From positions 6,076,001-6,140,000 of the forward strand of contig NC_085107.1 in the NCBI RefSeq assembly GCF_030269925.1: DNA of 64,000 bases, read 5' to 3'. This document shows positions 1 to 11,399 of this stretch, piece after piece. Below the pieces are notes generated by a model. The model saw only the letters and a program-made list of their open reading frames with translations, ran no database searches and was not told the origin of the DNA. A program made the position numbers and the translations under genes. The DNA is from Bombyx mori. Lineage: Eukaryota > Arthropoda > Insecta > Lepidoptera > Bombycidae. Each line of letters begins with the position of its first letter. The first letter of the stretch is position 1.

Positions 1-1286
1 CGTACATTTGGAATGTCGTTTGCAACCCGTTGGTGATCAGACCATGAGAGTCGAATGGTTCTGTAACGGAAAACCAATTAAAACCGGACACCGCTTTAGA
101 CCGGCTTACGAATTTGACTATGTAGCTCTTGACCTGTTAAGCGTGTATCCAGAAGACTCTGGTGTTTACACTTGTCAAGCTACAAATCAACTTGGAGAAG
201 CAGTAACGTCTTGTGCGTTACGTGTAATTGCTAAAAAGGATCTAATTCTTGAGTCACAACATCCATCAGGCTTAGAGAAAATTCAATATCTAGAAGACAC
301 ATCCCGTTACAAGAAAACTGATATAATTGATGAGTCAGTGACTATAAAGCCACGATTCGTAACACGGCCAAAGTCAATTGAAAATGTCATTGAAGGTCAG
401 CATGTCCACTTTGAATGCAAACTTGAACCAGTGACAGATTCAAATCTTAAAGTTGAATGGTTCAAAAACGGTCAACCCGTTACGATAGGACATAGATTCA
501 GACCAATCCATGACTTTGGGTACGTGGCCCTTGATATCATTGACTTGATTGCTGAAGATTCTGGGATTTACACTTGTCGTGCTGTTAACCTTGTTGGTAC
601 TGATGAAGTTAGCTGCAGGCTCACATGTCGCAGTACAACCGACATCGTCAGAAGCACTCAAAATGAAGCCGGCTTGGAACAAATTCAAGTTTTAGAAGAT
701 CGATCCAAATATCACAGAACTGACATGGTTGATGAAGTCACAACCCAGGCTCCTATATTTACGACATCGTTGAAGAACGTCGAAATCAAGGAAGGACAAC
801 GCGCTCACTTCGAATGCAGATTGATACCAGTATCTGATGCTACATTGAAAGTAGAATGGTATCACAACAATAAACCTCTGAAAAGCGGCTCGAGATTTAC
901 CGAAACCAACAATTTTGGTTTCGTCGCTTTAGATATCATGTCTTGCTTGCCAGAGGATTCAGGTACTTATACCTGCAGAGCAATAAACGCTCTTGGGGAA
1001 GCCGTAACTTCTGGCATCGCAATAGTACATTCCAAAAAATCAATATATTTGGAGTCTCAACATGAAGGAGCTCTTCCAAGGCTTAATCAATTGGAAGATA
1101 CTTCAAAGTATCAAAGGCACAGCGCACAAGACGAGGTAATTACTCAAGCACCTGTGTTCACTATGCCGATGAAAGACATAAGAGTCGCTGAAAACCAAGC
1201 AGCTCACTTTGAAGCCAGACTCATACCTGTTGGCGATCCAAAACTACGCGTAGAATGGTTGCGCAATGGTGTCCCCATAGAAGCAT
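1..1286 (+). CDS. sls: sallimus/kettin exon 1 (partial, 5' end outside window): Ig1-Ig4 first half
   Basis: The reading frame is open from base 2, so the exon enters from upstream and has no start codon here. It encodes the end of one Ig domain (about 1-230), two complete Igs (about 350-625 and 752-1030) and the first half of a fourth (from 1151). Each shows the kettin pattern: HFEC or HFEA in strand B, VEWF/Y plus NG in strand C, FGY/FVALDI in strand E and EDSGxYTCxAxNxxGEA in strand F. Linkers carry LESQHP or a variant, then GLExIQxLED. Ig4 has Ala in place of the strand-B Cys. The exon ends at GCAT before GTAAGT (phase 1), which joins exon 2 in frame. Kettin Igs of insects bind actin near the Z-disc (family knowledge). 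Confidence 0.93.
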
Positions 1287-1380
1287 GTAAGTATATGAAG
1301 CCTACTTAATTGTTTCGCTATATTTGCATTATAATTTTGGCTTGTAATATACAGTTAATCATTTTATAATGATTTTTCAG

Positions 1381-1524
1381 CGAACCGTTTGACTACAATG
1401 CACGATTTTGGGTACGTCGCATTAAACATGAAATACGTAAATCCTGAAGATTCTGGCACATACACGTGTCGGGCTATAAATGAGCTGGGTGAAGCCGTAA
1501 CATCTTCGACGCTGTTCGTGCAGT
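1381..1524 (+). CDS. sls: sallimus/kettin exon 2: second half of Ig4
   Basis: A 144-nt exon between a TTTTTCAG acceptor and a GTAAGT donor, phase 1 at both ends. It starts SNRLTTMHDFGYVAL and continues through PEDSGTYTCRAINELGEA, which completes the Ig begun in exon 1. The 94-base intron splits the Ig in the C-D region; the same position is split in Ig10 and Ig21. It is not a free cassette because removing it would delete half a fold. Confidence 0.93.
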
Positions 1525-1607
1525 GTAAGTTATAGTGGCTAAAAATAAATGAATGCTAATAAATTACTGTCGATAGGAAAGCTAATTGATGTTTTTTTCT
1601 TGTACAG

Positions 1608-2009
1608 CGAAAGCATCCCTACAGCTCGAATCACAACACGAAAGCGCTCTTCAGAAAATTCAACAGCTTGAAGACTCTTCGCGGTATCAAAGACGAGAGG
1701 ACGTAGAAGTGGCTGTAAATCAAGCGCCCAGATTTATAACTCAACTAAATGGACCAACAAAGCTAAGCGAAGGCCAAAGTGCGCATTACGAATGTCGTAT
1801 CGAACCTTACCCGGATCCGAATATGCGCGTTGAATGGTATTTCAACGGCAAAGTACTCCAAAGTGGACACCGCTACCGGACTTCCAATGACTTCGGCTTT
1901 GCAGCACTTGATATTCTCACCGTTTATGGTGAAGATTCTGGTGAATACACATGCAAAGCTATTAATAACTTAGGACAAGCTGTTTCTTCCATTCGGTTGA
2001 ATGTACAAT
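1608..2009 (+). CDS. sls: sallimus/kettin exon 3: linker + Ig5
   Basis: A 402-nt exon, phase 1 at both ends, preceded by TTCTTGTACAG and followed by GTAAGT. It encodes one complete kettin repeat: a linker (KASLQLESQHESALQKIQQLEDSS) and one Ig (from about 1727) with the B-strand Cys (HYEC), C-strand Trp (VEWY) and F-strand Cys (GEYTCKA) all present. Because it is one whole repeat with equal phases it could in principle be skipped cleanly. Confidence 0.93.
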
Positions 2010-2438
2010 GTAAGTATGCGTAGTGCTTCTGTTTAATCTTATCTTATACATATATTTAAACGAGAAATTCTTGAATATAAATACATATAATCTGAATCTC
2101 GGAAACGACTCCAAAGACTTTCATAAAATTTAGTATACAGGGGATTTCGGGGGCAATAAATCGATCTAGCTATGATTTATTTTCGGAAAATGTTGTTTTT
2201 GTTATTTTGTTTTCAATAATCAACTTTATCAATAATCAACTTAAACATACTTTTTTTTTATTGAAAGAAAATAACAAATAATATAATATTAATATGTAAT
2301 TCGTATTTAAATATAAATTCTAAAAAACACAATTTATCAACAACAAAACAAATCGGTCATCCTCTAGTACTACTTATAATACTGTTCTTGAGTCCAATAT
2401 AGTACTCTTAAACTCACAAAATTTCGTATGTATTGCAG
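2010..2438 (+). other. intron 3
   Basis: A 429-base AT-rich intron with GTAAGT at the start and TATTGCAG at the end. I see no ORF, repeat or other feature in it. Confidence 0.85.
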
Positions 2439-2837
2439 CAAAGGAATCTATAATTAGAGATTCTCAGCACGAAAGCGCTTTGGAGAAAATCCAATACCTT
2501 GAAGATGATAGCAGATATAAACGGGCCGTTCAAGATGATAGCTTTGTAGTTGAGAAACCACAGTTCGGCAAACCGATAAAGAATGCAGAAGTAACAGAAG
2601 GTCACCCAGTGCACCTTGAAGCTACGCTAACGCCAGTCAACGACCCTACCATGCGAGTCGAATGGTACTGCAACGGTAGACCTGTACAACAAGGACATAG
2701 ATTTAAGACGACTTATGATTTCGGCTATGTTGCCTTGGACATTTTGTATGCATATGCAGAAGATACAGGAACTTACATGTGTAAAGCGACAAATGCCGTT
2801 GGCGAAGCTGTCACTACCAGCTCAGTAAAAGTAGACG
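2439..2837 (+). CDS. sls: sallimus/kettin exon 4: linker + Ig6
   Basis: A 399-nt exon, phase 1 at both ends, again one linker plus one Ig. The linker reads IIRDSQHESALEKIQYLEDD. The Ig (from about 2557) has VHLEATL in strand B, so Ala replaces the first Cys of the Ig disulfide, while the Trp (VEWY) and the F-strand Cys (GTYMCKA) are kept. Unspliced readthrough would add about 20 residues before a TGA; I treat that as intron. Confidence 0.93.
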
Positions 2838-3276
2838 GTAAGTTGATTTTTATTATACCTTTGGTCGCCGTTAACCACTTTACACCAGGTTGGGTTTGAG
2901 ATCCATCACTCTTTAATATAATAAAAACAAAATTGATAATATTCATTAATCAAATGAAATGTGTACCATCGGCAACTACTTCTATTACTGACGTTAATAT
3001 TTTTCTACCCACTTTACAATGTCTACCTCGAAATGATAATAAGAGGCGTTGTAGCTCTGTCGGGACATTACCAAAGTCTTGTCTATATCTGTAAATTCAA
3101 TAGAATTAAAAGTTCGAGCTAATGTCTCGTGGTATCGTCTAAAAGTTTCAGTAGCACCTACTATATACACATTTAAACTAAGACAGAAAGGATCTAAAGC
3201 TAAATTTCATCTACAGTACTTATTTATTGACTTGAAATTAACATAGGAGTAATGGTTTAATAATTATAAATTGTAG
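2838..3276 (+). other. intron 4
   Basis: A 439-base intron, GTAAGT...TTGTAG. No internal feature recognised. Confidence 0.85.
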
Positions 3277-3672
3277 CAAAATCTGGTCTGTATCTCGACA
3301 CGTTGGATGAACAAAGACTTAAGAAGATACAAGAGTTGGAGAAATACGAAAGACCTAAGCCAATTGAAGAGGAGCAGCCAGGTCAGAGGCCGGTCTTCTT
3401 AACTGCTCTGACTAGTCTTGAGAATCTTAAAGAAGGCGATCGTGCGCACTTTGAGTGCAGAGTAGAGCCAATCAACGATCCTCATCTGACAATTGACTGG
3501 TTCCATAATGGCCAGAAGATCAGAGCCGGGCATAGGTACAGAACCACACACGATTTCGGCTATGTTGCTCTGGATATCTTGTATACTTATGCTGAAGATT
3601 CTGGAACATATATGTGCAAAGCTACCAACAAACTCGGTGAAGCTGTCAACACATGCACGTTGAAGGTTGCAG
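3277..3672 (+). CDS. sls: sallimus/kettin exon 5: linker + Ig7
   Basis: A 396-nt exon, phase 1 at both ends. The linker is diverged (LYLDTLDEQRLKKIQELEKY) and lacks the QHP core, but keeps the KIQELE end. The Ig (from about 3385) has canonical HFEC, a C-strand Trp in IDWFHNG, FGYVALDI and GTYMCKA. The donor is GTCAGT. Confidence 0.92.
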
Positions 3673-4151
3673 GTCAGTAAACAACGTTAATTATCTACTT
3701 AATTATTATGATCATTTTTACCAAATTTATTTGCTAAATCGATTCGCTGTACGTTCCGTACGTTATTTTTTACTATGCTAGAGGGCTTACCGAAAGTAAA
3801 AACGATGATATAAGAATACATTATAACGTAACTTAACGTTATAACGTCGGTTATTAAAAAGCAGACAATAATTCAGATTTCACGAATAATGTTTCTCATT
3901 ACGGGTATAAAAGTAATGAAGTTTAATGGTGTGTAAATCTCGGAATACATATAAGGTTTTTTGAGTAATTTTATGTCAATCGTATTCCCCTGTAATTACT
4001 TCGTTGAAAATAAAAATACGAATGTCTCAGTGACTTAACTTTAATATTATTATACGGTATAAAACCGACAGATTTACTGCCCAATAAAAAAAAAAACATG
4101 TTACCTCAAAAGTACTCGTTGGTCGATTATAGCTTATATCATATTTTTTAG
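3673..4151 (+). other. intron 5
   Basis: A 479-base AT-rich intron, GTCAGT...TTTTTTAG. No internal feature recognised. Confidence 0.85.
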
Positions 4152-4952
4152 GACATAGAAACATTATATTGGACACACAACATCCTAACGGCTTGGAAAA
4201 GATAAGACAACTTGAAGCTCAAGGTCACTCTACAAGGATCGAAGTTGAAGAGCCAAAGATAAGCCCGCCAAGATTTGTTACGGAGTTACGAGGCACCACA
4301 CATGTTTTTGAAGGAAAAACAGCTCATTTTGAATGCCAAGTCGAACCAGTACATGATCCTAATCTACGTATTGAATTTTATCACAATGGCAAGGCCCTGC
4401 AATCTGCCGCACGATTCCATATCACTTTTGATTTTGGTTACGTGTCATTGGATATTCAACACTGCGTACCTGAAGATGCAGGAGAATATTCGGTTAAGGC
4501 AATTAATGCTCTAGGACACTGTACATCAGCAATCTCCATGACAGTAACCGCAAAAGGCAGTATAATATCGGAATCTCAACGTCCAGAAGGTTTAGAGAAA
4601 ATCCGAGAATTGGAATCAGCTGAACCGTTCAAACGTCCCGAAATTCCGGAACCAGTTACTAGGCAAAGGCCCGTATTCACTCAACCGTTACAGAATATTG
4701 ATAATATTCAGGAAGGCCAGACTGCACACTTTGACTGCAGATTAATTCCGGTTGGAGATCCAACTTTGAAAGTTGAATGGTTCAGAAACGAGAAACTCAT
4801 TGAAGACAGTTCCAGAATCACGAAAACGCACGATTTCGGTTATGTATCCATGACCATTTCACACGTACGCGATGAAGATGAAGGCGTTTACATGTGCAGA
4901 GCTTCCAACTTACTTGGAGAAGCAGTAACTACGGCTGCAATGAAAATCAAAA
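4152..4952 (+). CDS. sls: sallimus/kettin exon 6: Ig8 (atypical) + Ig9
   Basis: An 801-nt exon, phase 1 at both ends, with two linker-Ig repeats. Ig8 (about 4268-4550) keeps the B-strand Cys (HFEC) but has IEFYHNG where all neighbours have VEW(F/Y), and GEYSVKA where neighbours have YTCKA, so both the core Trp and the second Cys are gone. Ig9 (about 4673-4950) is canonical (HFDC, VEWF, GVYMCRA). The linkers read LDTQHPNGLEKIRQLE and SESQRPEGLEKIRELE. Acceptor TTTTTTTAG, donor GTAAGA. Confidence 0.93.
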
Positions 4953-5400
4953 GTAAGAATGAACGCTTTTAATAATATTAAAATACATATTAATAAAGAC
5001 GGGCTATTAACATGTTCGTAATTACTGTTCTACTATTAGTTTAGTATTGTAAGTCCAGATAGATAGGTAGGTAATATCATCCATCCTATATGCCACACGG
5101 CAGTCAAGTGGCACAGTTTGAAGGGCAGTGCTTATACTTTACCGTTAAATTGTTGTCATCAGTCTTATCTCAGGATTAATGGCCACTTTTTCAATGTTCT
5201 AGACATCCACGCTCCACTTATTACATAACCAGGTGTGCAGTGTTTGTTCGCACCTAGGATAATATAGTATAAACGAGAAATAATACTTTAGTCATAACAA
5301 TAACAAACATATTATTATAACCCTAGAGACATCGCTTTAAACTGAGCTTGCTTATCTAGTTAAGCATAACTAATATTATTTGTGTTTTCTGAAAATAAAG
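4953..5400 (+). other. intron 6
   Basis: A 448-base intron. The acceptor is AAAATAAAG, a weak pyrimidine tract, chosen because it gives the in-frame TKAAIQLETQHP linker. Nothing else recognised inside. Confidence 0.75.
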
Positions 5401-5652
5401 CAAAAGCAGCAATCCAGTTGGAGACCCAACATCCCGAAGGAATGAAGAAAATTCAGAAACTTGAACAGCCTCATGAGAGACGTTCAGAAGAGCCAGATCG
5501 CGAGTTCGAAAAACCGATATTCACTCAGGTTCTTACTGGGCCATCCGAACTGTGGGAAGGACAACACGCACATTATGAAGCTCGCGTAGTTCCTGTCGGT
5601 GATCCTAGTCTTCGGTTTGAATGGTACATAAATGGCGTAGAATTGAAAATGG
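5401..5652 (+). CDS. sls: sallimus/kettin exon 7: linker + first half of Ig10
   Basis: A 252-nt exon. It encodes the linker AAIQLETQHPEGMKKIQKLE and the A-C strands of Ig10 (from about 5515), which has HYEARVV in strand B (Ala for Cys) and FEWYING in strand C. It ends in ELKMG before GTAAGT, phase 1. The start is set by frame continuity with exon 6; an alternative acceptor a few bases away cannot be excluded because the pyrimidine tract is poor. Confidence 0.87.
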
Positions 5653-5764
5653 GTAAGTTTAAACAATTCTTTACAAAGTATTTTTTTTTAAAAAGCTTTA
5701 GAAAGTTTTATTATATACTTACTATACGATGAAGAGTATAACCTGTACTTTTCCAAATTTTCAG

Positions 5765-8268
5765 GTTCAAGGTTCCGCACCACTCATGACTTTGGTTTTG
5801 TTACTTTAGACATTAATTCAGTCGTGGCAAATGACGCAGGTTTATACATGTGCAAAGCTATTAATAGAGCTGGTAGCACAGTTTCTTCGACATCACTTAA
5901 AGTCAAAACTAAATCTACTATTATCGACCAGGCCATGAGACCCGAGTCGTGGGAACAAATTCAATTAAAGGAAGCTGCCATGAACAAGGTTCCCGAAATG
6001 TTCGTTGACACTGGTGTTCAACAAGCCCCTATTTTCACTACACATCTAAAAAGCTACGACAAGCTTGTAGAAGGACAGCACGTGTATTTGGAAGCTCAGG
6101 TAGAACCACGTACTGATCCAAACCTTAAGATTGAGTGGTTCAAAAATGGAGTCACGCTAACTACTGGAGCTCGATTGAAGAGTACGTTTGACTTTGGTTT
6201 AGTTACTCTTTCTATTAATAGCTTGCGAAATGATGATTCGGGTATTTACACATGTAAAGCAACAAATCTTTTGGGTGAAGCTGTATCAACTGCATCGATT
6301 AAAATAGAAGATCGTCATTGGTTGCTTGGAGAATCACTTCATCCGGACTCACTCGATCGTATTGGGGCACTTGAGCAGCCCAAGCCTGAAAAACCTGAAG
6401 CTCCCGAACCAACTTATGAAACGCCCGTATTCATATCCCATTTAAATAATATTGTATGTAAAGAAGGAGATAATATTCATTTCGAATGTAATGTGGAACC
6501 ATCTAGAGATCCTACTCTTAAAATCGAGTGGTTCTTTAATAATAAACCTCTACCATCGGGAACTAGGTATAAGAGTACTCATGACTTCAGCTATGTTTCG
6601 CTTGATATAACGCATACTTACGAAGAGGATTCCGGTATTTACACTTGTAAAGCAACGAACAGCAAGGGCTCAGCTACAACTTCTGGTTCATTAAGATGCA
6701 CGGGTGACAAAAACATTTACTTTGATACTCAGCATCCTCAAGGTAAAGCTGGTTTGGAAGCTGTCGAACAAGCTGAGGAAGCTAGATTGGCAAAGGGTAG
6801 GAGGCCTTCCGTTCCGGATACAGAATATCCAAAACCAGAATGGATTATACCAATTGCTGCTGAGCATCAACTAGTAGAAGGCCAAGTACTTCATTTGGAA
6901 GGCCAAGTAGAACCCAAGAATGATCCAGATCTCAAGATTGAGTGGTATTTCAATGGTAAAGTTTTGGAACAAGGTTCCAGATTCAAACTTACTAGTGATT
7001 TCGGATTCGTGACGCTAGATCTCGTGGACGTGTATGAAAGAGATAGTGGCATTTATACGTGCAAAGCTTACAACAAGAGGGGTGAAGCTTTTACTTCATC
7101 TACTGTATATTGCACTAGTAAAGATAATCTAATTGAAAGAACTCAACATCCGAAAGGAACTGAAGGTTTAGAAAAGATTCAAAATTTGGAGGATTCTCTT
7201 CGCAAAGAACCCGGGCAACAGCCTGATGACGATACAGGTAGACCACCAGAATTTACCACCGTTTTCAAAGACATTGTTGATATTAGTGAAGGACAAATTG
7301 CTCACTACGAGGCATCTTTGATACCAACTGGCGACCAAAGTATGGTTATTGAATGGTTCTATAACGGAAAGACCATTGAAGCTAGTCATCGCATCCGCAC
7401 AGTTTACGCATTTGGGATGGTGGTTTTAGAGATACTAGGAACTAAAACTACTGATTCTGGAACATATTCCTGTCGTGCCACAAATAAATGGGGACAAGCT
7501 GAAATAAGCGTGAAACTAGAATGCGTGGATAAGAGTAAAGGACAGAAACCTAGATTCACAACACACATACAAAACATTGAAGGTCTAAAAGACGGACAGT
7601 CTGCACACTTCGAATGCACTGTCGTACCAGTCGACGATCCGGATATGAAAATCGAATGGTACCACAATGGTCAACATATGCGTCACTCTACAAGAATCAA
7701 AACTGTTTCAGACTTTGGATTCGTCGTTCTCGACATAGCTTACACACAGAATCACGACTCTGGTGAATATGTTTGTCGCGCCTACAACAAATATGGTGAA
7801 GACTTTACTCGTGCCACTATAAACTGTTATGGAAAAGGTGGCGTCTACCTGGAAAGCTTACAGCCAGATTCTTTAGCAAAGATAAGGGAATTAGAAAGCT
7901 TACAAGGAGCGCAACAACAGACACCATCAACACCATCTGCTGAGCCACCTAAGTTCATAACTCAAATTCAGGATGTTACGAAATTAGTTGAGGGACAGAG
8001 TGCTCACTTCGAAGCAAGACTTGTACCAGTAGATGACCCTGACTTAAAGGTTGAATGGTTCTATAATGGGAAAAAGTTGCCTCATGGACATAGGTACAGA
8101 ACGTTCCATGACTTTGGTATTGTAATTTTGGATATTTTATATTGTTACGAAGAAAATTCTGGTGAATATGAATGTGTCGCCACCAATAAGCTAGGACGTG
8201 ACTCTACGAAGGCCAATCTTAAGTGCACATCAAAAGAAAACTTAATCCTGGACTCGCAACTTCCGCGG
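5765..8268 (+). CDS. sls: sallimus/kettin exon 8: second half of Ig10, Ig11-Ig16
   Basis: A 2.5-kb exon after TTTTCAG. It completes Ig10 (SRFRTTHDFGFVTL...GLYMCKA) and encodes six further Igs starting near 6028, 6424, 6832, 7243, 7549 and 7945. Linkers of about 35-45 residues with TQHP or equivalents separate them, except Ig14-Ig15, where only about 8 residues (DKSKGQK) lie between the domains. Ig11, Ig13, Ig14 and Ig16 have Ala or Gly instead of the B-strand Cys; Ig12 and Ig15 are canonical. The donor GTGAGT follows CCGCGG at phase 0, a change from the phase-1 rule, and the linker LDSQLPR/GMEGGLEKL is completed by exon 9. Confidence 0.94.
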
Positions 8269-8372
8269 GTGAGTGTTTAATTGATTAATTGATTGACTAG
8301 TCAATTTTATTTCGAATCCATTTTGTGATTTTAGTTGTTTACCTGTTTAAAATGTAAATTTGTAATTTAAAG

Positions 8373-8567
8373 GGCATGGAAGGTGGATTGGAAAAACTTC
8401 AAACTTTGGAAGATTCTATGGTTCGAAGGAAAGATACATCTGTAGAAGAAGAAAAGGGCAAAGCTCCAGTGTTTACAGTTCCACTTTCAAACATAGAAAA
8501 TTTGCGAGAAGGCGAAAATGCTCACTTTGAAGCTAGACTGACACCGACCGATGATCCTAACCTAAAA
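8373..8567 (+). CDS. sls: sallimus/kettin exon 9: linker + first half of Ig17
   Basis: A 195-nt exon, phase 0 at both ends, acceptor TTTAAAG. It encodes GMEGGLEKLQTLED and the A-B region of Ig17 (AHFEARL, again Ala for Cys) up to DDPNLK. The intron that follows falls directly before the VEW motif, the only Ig here split at that place. Confidence 0.9.
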
Positions 8568-8667
8568 GTAAGGATGTTTCTAATATGTATTTTTTTAAAT
8601 TAGGTACCTACCTAAATTATATAAAACATCCCTGAAAATTTACTAAATAATATTTTGTAAATTACAG

Positions 8668-10075
8668 GTTGAATGGTACTGGAATGGAAAATCACTTAAA
8701 GCTGGGTCCAGATTTAGGACATTCTGCGACTTTGGATTCGTTATTCTGGAAATATCTCCGACGTATCCTGAAGATTCTGGAGAATATTTGTGCAGAGCCT
8801 ACAATAACTATGGTGAAGCCGTTACCACGGCTTCTATGAAGGTACAAGGAAAACGTAATATCATTTTGGAATCACAGCTGCCGAAGGGAATGGAAGGGAC
8901 CATTGATAAGATTGCAGCTTTAGAAGGTTACTCTGGAACCGTAGATACCTTGACACCAGAAGCTGAAAGTGGAAACCCACCAGAATTCACAACGACTCCT
9001 TCGGACCTAATTCTTTCCGAAAACTCATCGGCTCATTTCGAATGTCGCTTGATACCAGTAAACGATTCGAGTATGCGTGTTGAATGGTTCCACAATGGAA
9101 AACCGCTATTAACCGGATCTAGGGTTAAGACCATTAATGATTTTGGTTTCGTAATCTTGGAAATCGGCGGAGTGTATCAACGAGATGCCGGTCTGTACAC
9201 ATGCAAGGCAACAAATCGTCACGGTGAAGCAACCGTATCTTGCAAGTTGCAAGTAAAGGGAAGACAGGGCATTATCCTTGAACCTCAGTTGCCTTCACAC
9301 TTTAAGTCCGGAACTGAGAGTATCCAGAAACTAGAAGAAACGCTTCACAAACGCGAAGAGATTACTATCGAAGACGAAAAACCGAACCCGCCGAGATTCA
9401 CGGTAGAGATAAAAGATAATATCGACGTACCTGAAGGCGGTCCGGTTCACTTCGATTGTCGTGTTGAACCAGTAGGTGACCCTACCATGAGGATTGATTG
9501 GTTCCACAATGGCAGGCCATTTGCTACCGGCTCTCGTGTGCACACGCTTAATGATTTTGGTTTTATTGCTTTAGACATTGATTACATTTATGCTCGTGAC
9601 GCCGGCGAATATACCTGTCGGGCCACAAACAAATGGGGATCAGCAACTACTACAGCTAAAATAACTTGCAGCGCCAAACGCGATATCGTTCTAGAGTCAC
9701 AATTGCCGCAAGGTATGAGTGGCGAAAAGATTAAAGAACTGGAAAGAGGCCGCATAAGCGATGCTCCGAAAGAAGAACCGATCGTTAGTACACCGCCTAA
9801 GTTTATCACGCAAATCAAATCGCACACAGTAGAAGAATCAGAGGGTGTACGATTTGAGTGTCGCGTCGAACCTAAAGAAGATCCTAAATTACGCATAGAA
9901 TGGTACCGCAACGGAAAATTGTTACCTTCCGGCCATCGATATAGGACGGTATACGACATGGGCTTTGTTTCTTTGGACATCTTGTATGTTTATGCTGAAG
10001 ACTCCGGTGAATACATTTGTCGTGCCGTTAACGACTTCGGAGAGGATTTCACAAAGGCTACAATTTCGTGCAAGA
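8668..10075 (+). CDS. sls: sallimus/kettin exon 10: rest of Ig17, Ig18-Ig20
   Basis: A 1.4-kb exon after AATTACAG. It starts VEWYWNGKSL, completes Ig17, and encodes Ig18 (about 8980), Ig19 (about 9388) and Ig20 (about 9796), all with both Cys and the Trp. From here the linker motif shifts from SQHP to (S/P)QLP: LESQLPKGMEG, LEPQLPSHFKSG, LESQLPQGMSG. The exon ends at TGCAAGA before GTAAGT, phase 1. Confidence 0.94.
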
Positions 10076-10202
10076 GTAAGTTTTTCGGTTTATATGTATA
10101 TAATATTTTTTACTCTGGATAGAAAATTTTTAAATATATTAGTTGTTAAATAACTATTAAGATTACTAGACTTATTAACTATAAAAAATATTATAATTTT
10201 AG

Positions 10203-10490
10203 AATTACCTGATATTATTCTACAAAATCAAGTTCCTCGTGGAATGAAGAGGTCTGAAGCGCTCACACAGATGGAAGCTACAATAAAAAAATATACATCT
10301 GAAGTTTATCTGACGGAGGATGATCTGTATGACGTGGATAAGAAACAACCACCACGCTTCGTTACGCAGATACAAAGCCAAACCAGTTTGGTAGAAATGG
10401 AAACTACTAAATTTGAATGTCAACTGGCGCCAGTAGGAGATCCTAATATGAAAGTCGAATGGTTCTTTAACGGAAAACCTTTACTACATA
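10203..10490 (+). CDS. sls: sallimus/kettin exon 11: linker + first half of Ig21
   Basis: A 288-nt exon, phase 1 at both ends. It encodes IILQNQVPRGMKRSEALTQME (linker) and Ig21 up to VEWFFNGKPLLH, with FECQLAP in strand B. Acceptor ATTTTAG, donor GTAAGT. Confidence 0.92.
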
Positions 10491-11167
10491 GTAAGTATTT
10501 GAATTTATTGCACATTAATTTCGACATGCTTTTTTCAAGTTAAATCACGCTTAAGTCACGCTCAATCGGTGTATTTGAAATTAATGTAAATTTCATTAAA
10601 TTTCTATTATTTAAATGAGAAAGAAATTTAGGATAAATAACACAAAAATCATTATACATTAAAAATAACTGTTATAAAAATGATTCAGTACTAGATTGTT
10701 TAATAAATAAAATATCCATACATATCCATCCATCCTATACTTATGCATGGTACTATCAATACCTATGTATACTAGTCATGTCCCTTAAATTCATACCCAT
10801 CAATTTCGCCTTCATCGGTGTTTTTGATTCGCCGTATCGAAATAAATAAAGAAATAAACTCAATCTTTTAAAGGCGAACGACTTTGCAAATAATCAAGCA
10901 AACCAACGTTAAGCCTTTCCCGTTATTATCATGATCTGTGTGCTTAGTGCGAGTTTTTTAACGCTCTCGATAGCGTTAAAGTTAACTCGATTTTGTATGG
11001 AGTTGGAACGTTTGCCTACGTTTGCCGCTAGGGGCGTTGATCCAATTGCATACAAAATAGACTACACTTTTACGCTATCGAGAGCGTTAAAAAACTGGCA
11101 CTAAGCACACTGGTAAGTGATTGGTATTAGTATGCTAAAATATAAACCTTGCGAATTTCTATTACAG
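10491..11167 (+). other. intron 11, containing a foldback element
   Basis: A 677-base intron splitting Ig21. It holds the 173-bp foldback element at 10,938-11,110, listed separately, which ends only 57 bases before the acceptor. Confidence 0.85.
10938..11110. mobile_element. MITE-like foldback element
   Basis: The two ends are inverted repeats of about 41 bases. The left arm starts GTGTGCTTAGTGCGAG and runs on to AACGCTCTCGATAGCG; the right arm is its reverse complement with about two mismatches. A second, weaker inverted pair (around TTTTGTATGGAGTTGG and CCAATTGCATACAAAA) lies inside, so nearly the whole element can fold back. No ORF and no clear target duplication was found, so the superfamily is open. 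Confidence 0.75.
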
Positions 11168-11399
11168 AAAATCGTTTCACACCCATTTACGACTTCGGTT
11201 ACGTTGCTATGAACTTCGGTTGGGTATATCCTGAAGACAGTGGGGAATACCTTTGCCGCGCTACCAATCTGTATGGAATGGATGAAACCAAAGCAGTCAT
11301 CAAAACAACAGGAAAACCAGGAATCGTATACGATTCACAATTACCTAAACACATGAAGAGCATTGAAAAAATACGAGAGATGGAAGCATCTTGGCAAGT
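11168..11399 (+). CDS. sls: sallimus/kettin exon 12: second half of Ig21 + linker
   Basis: A 232-nt exon after TATTACAG. It starts KNRFTPIYDFGYVAMNFGW, completes Ig21 (GEYLCRA) and ends in the linker IVYDSQLPKHMKSIEKIREME. Two GT positions are available (11,398 and 11,400). I chose 11,400 (GTGCGT, phase 2) because only it matches the frame of exon 13, giving SWQVTPEQVVEE. Confidence 0.85.

Noticed and set aside
10076..10123. Readthrough of the exon 10 donor as an alternative end
   Set aside because: Adds only SKFFGLYVYNIFYSG before a stop, and the in-frame join to exon 11 rebuilds a normal linker. No sign that it is used.
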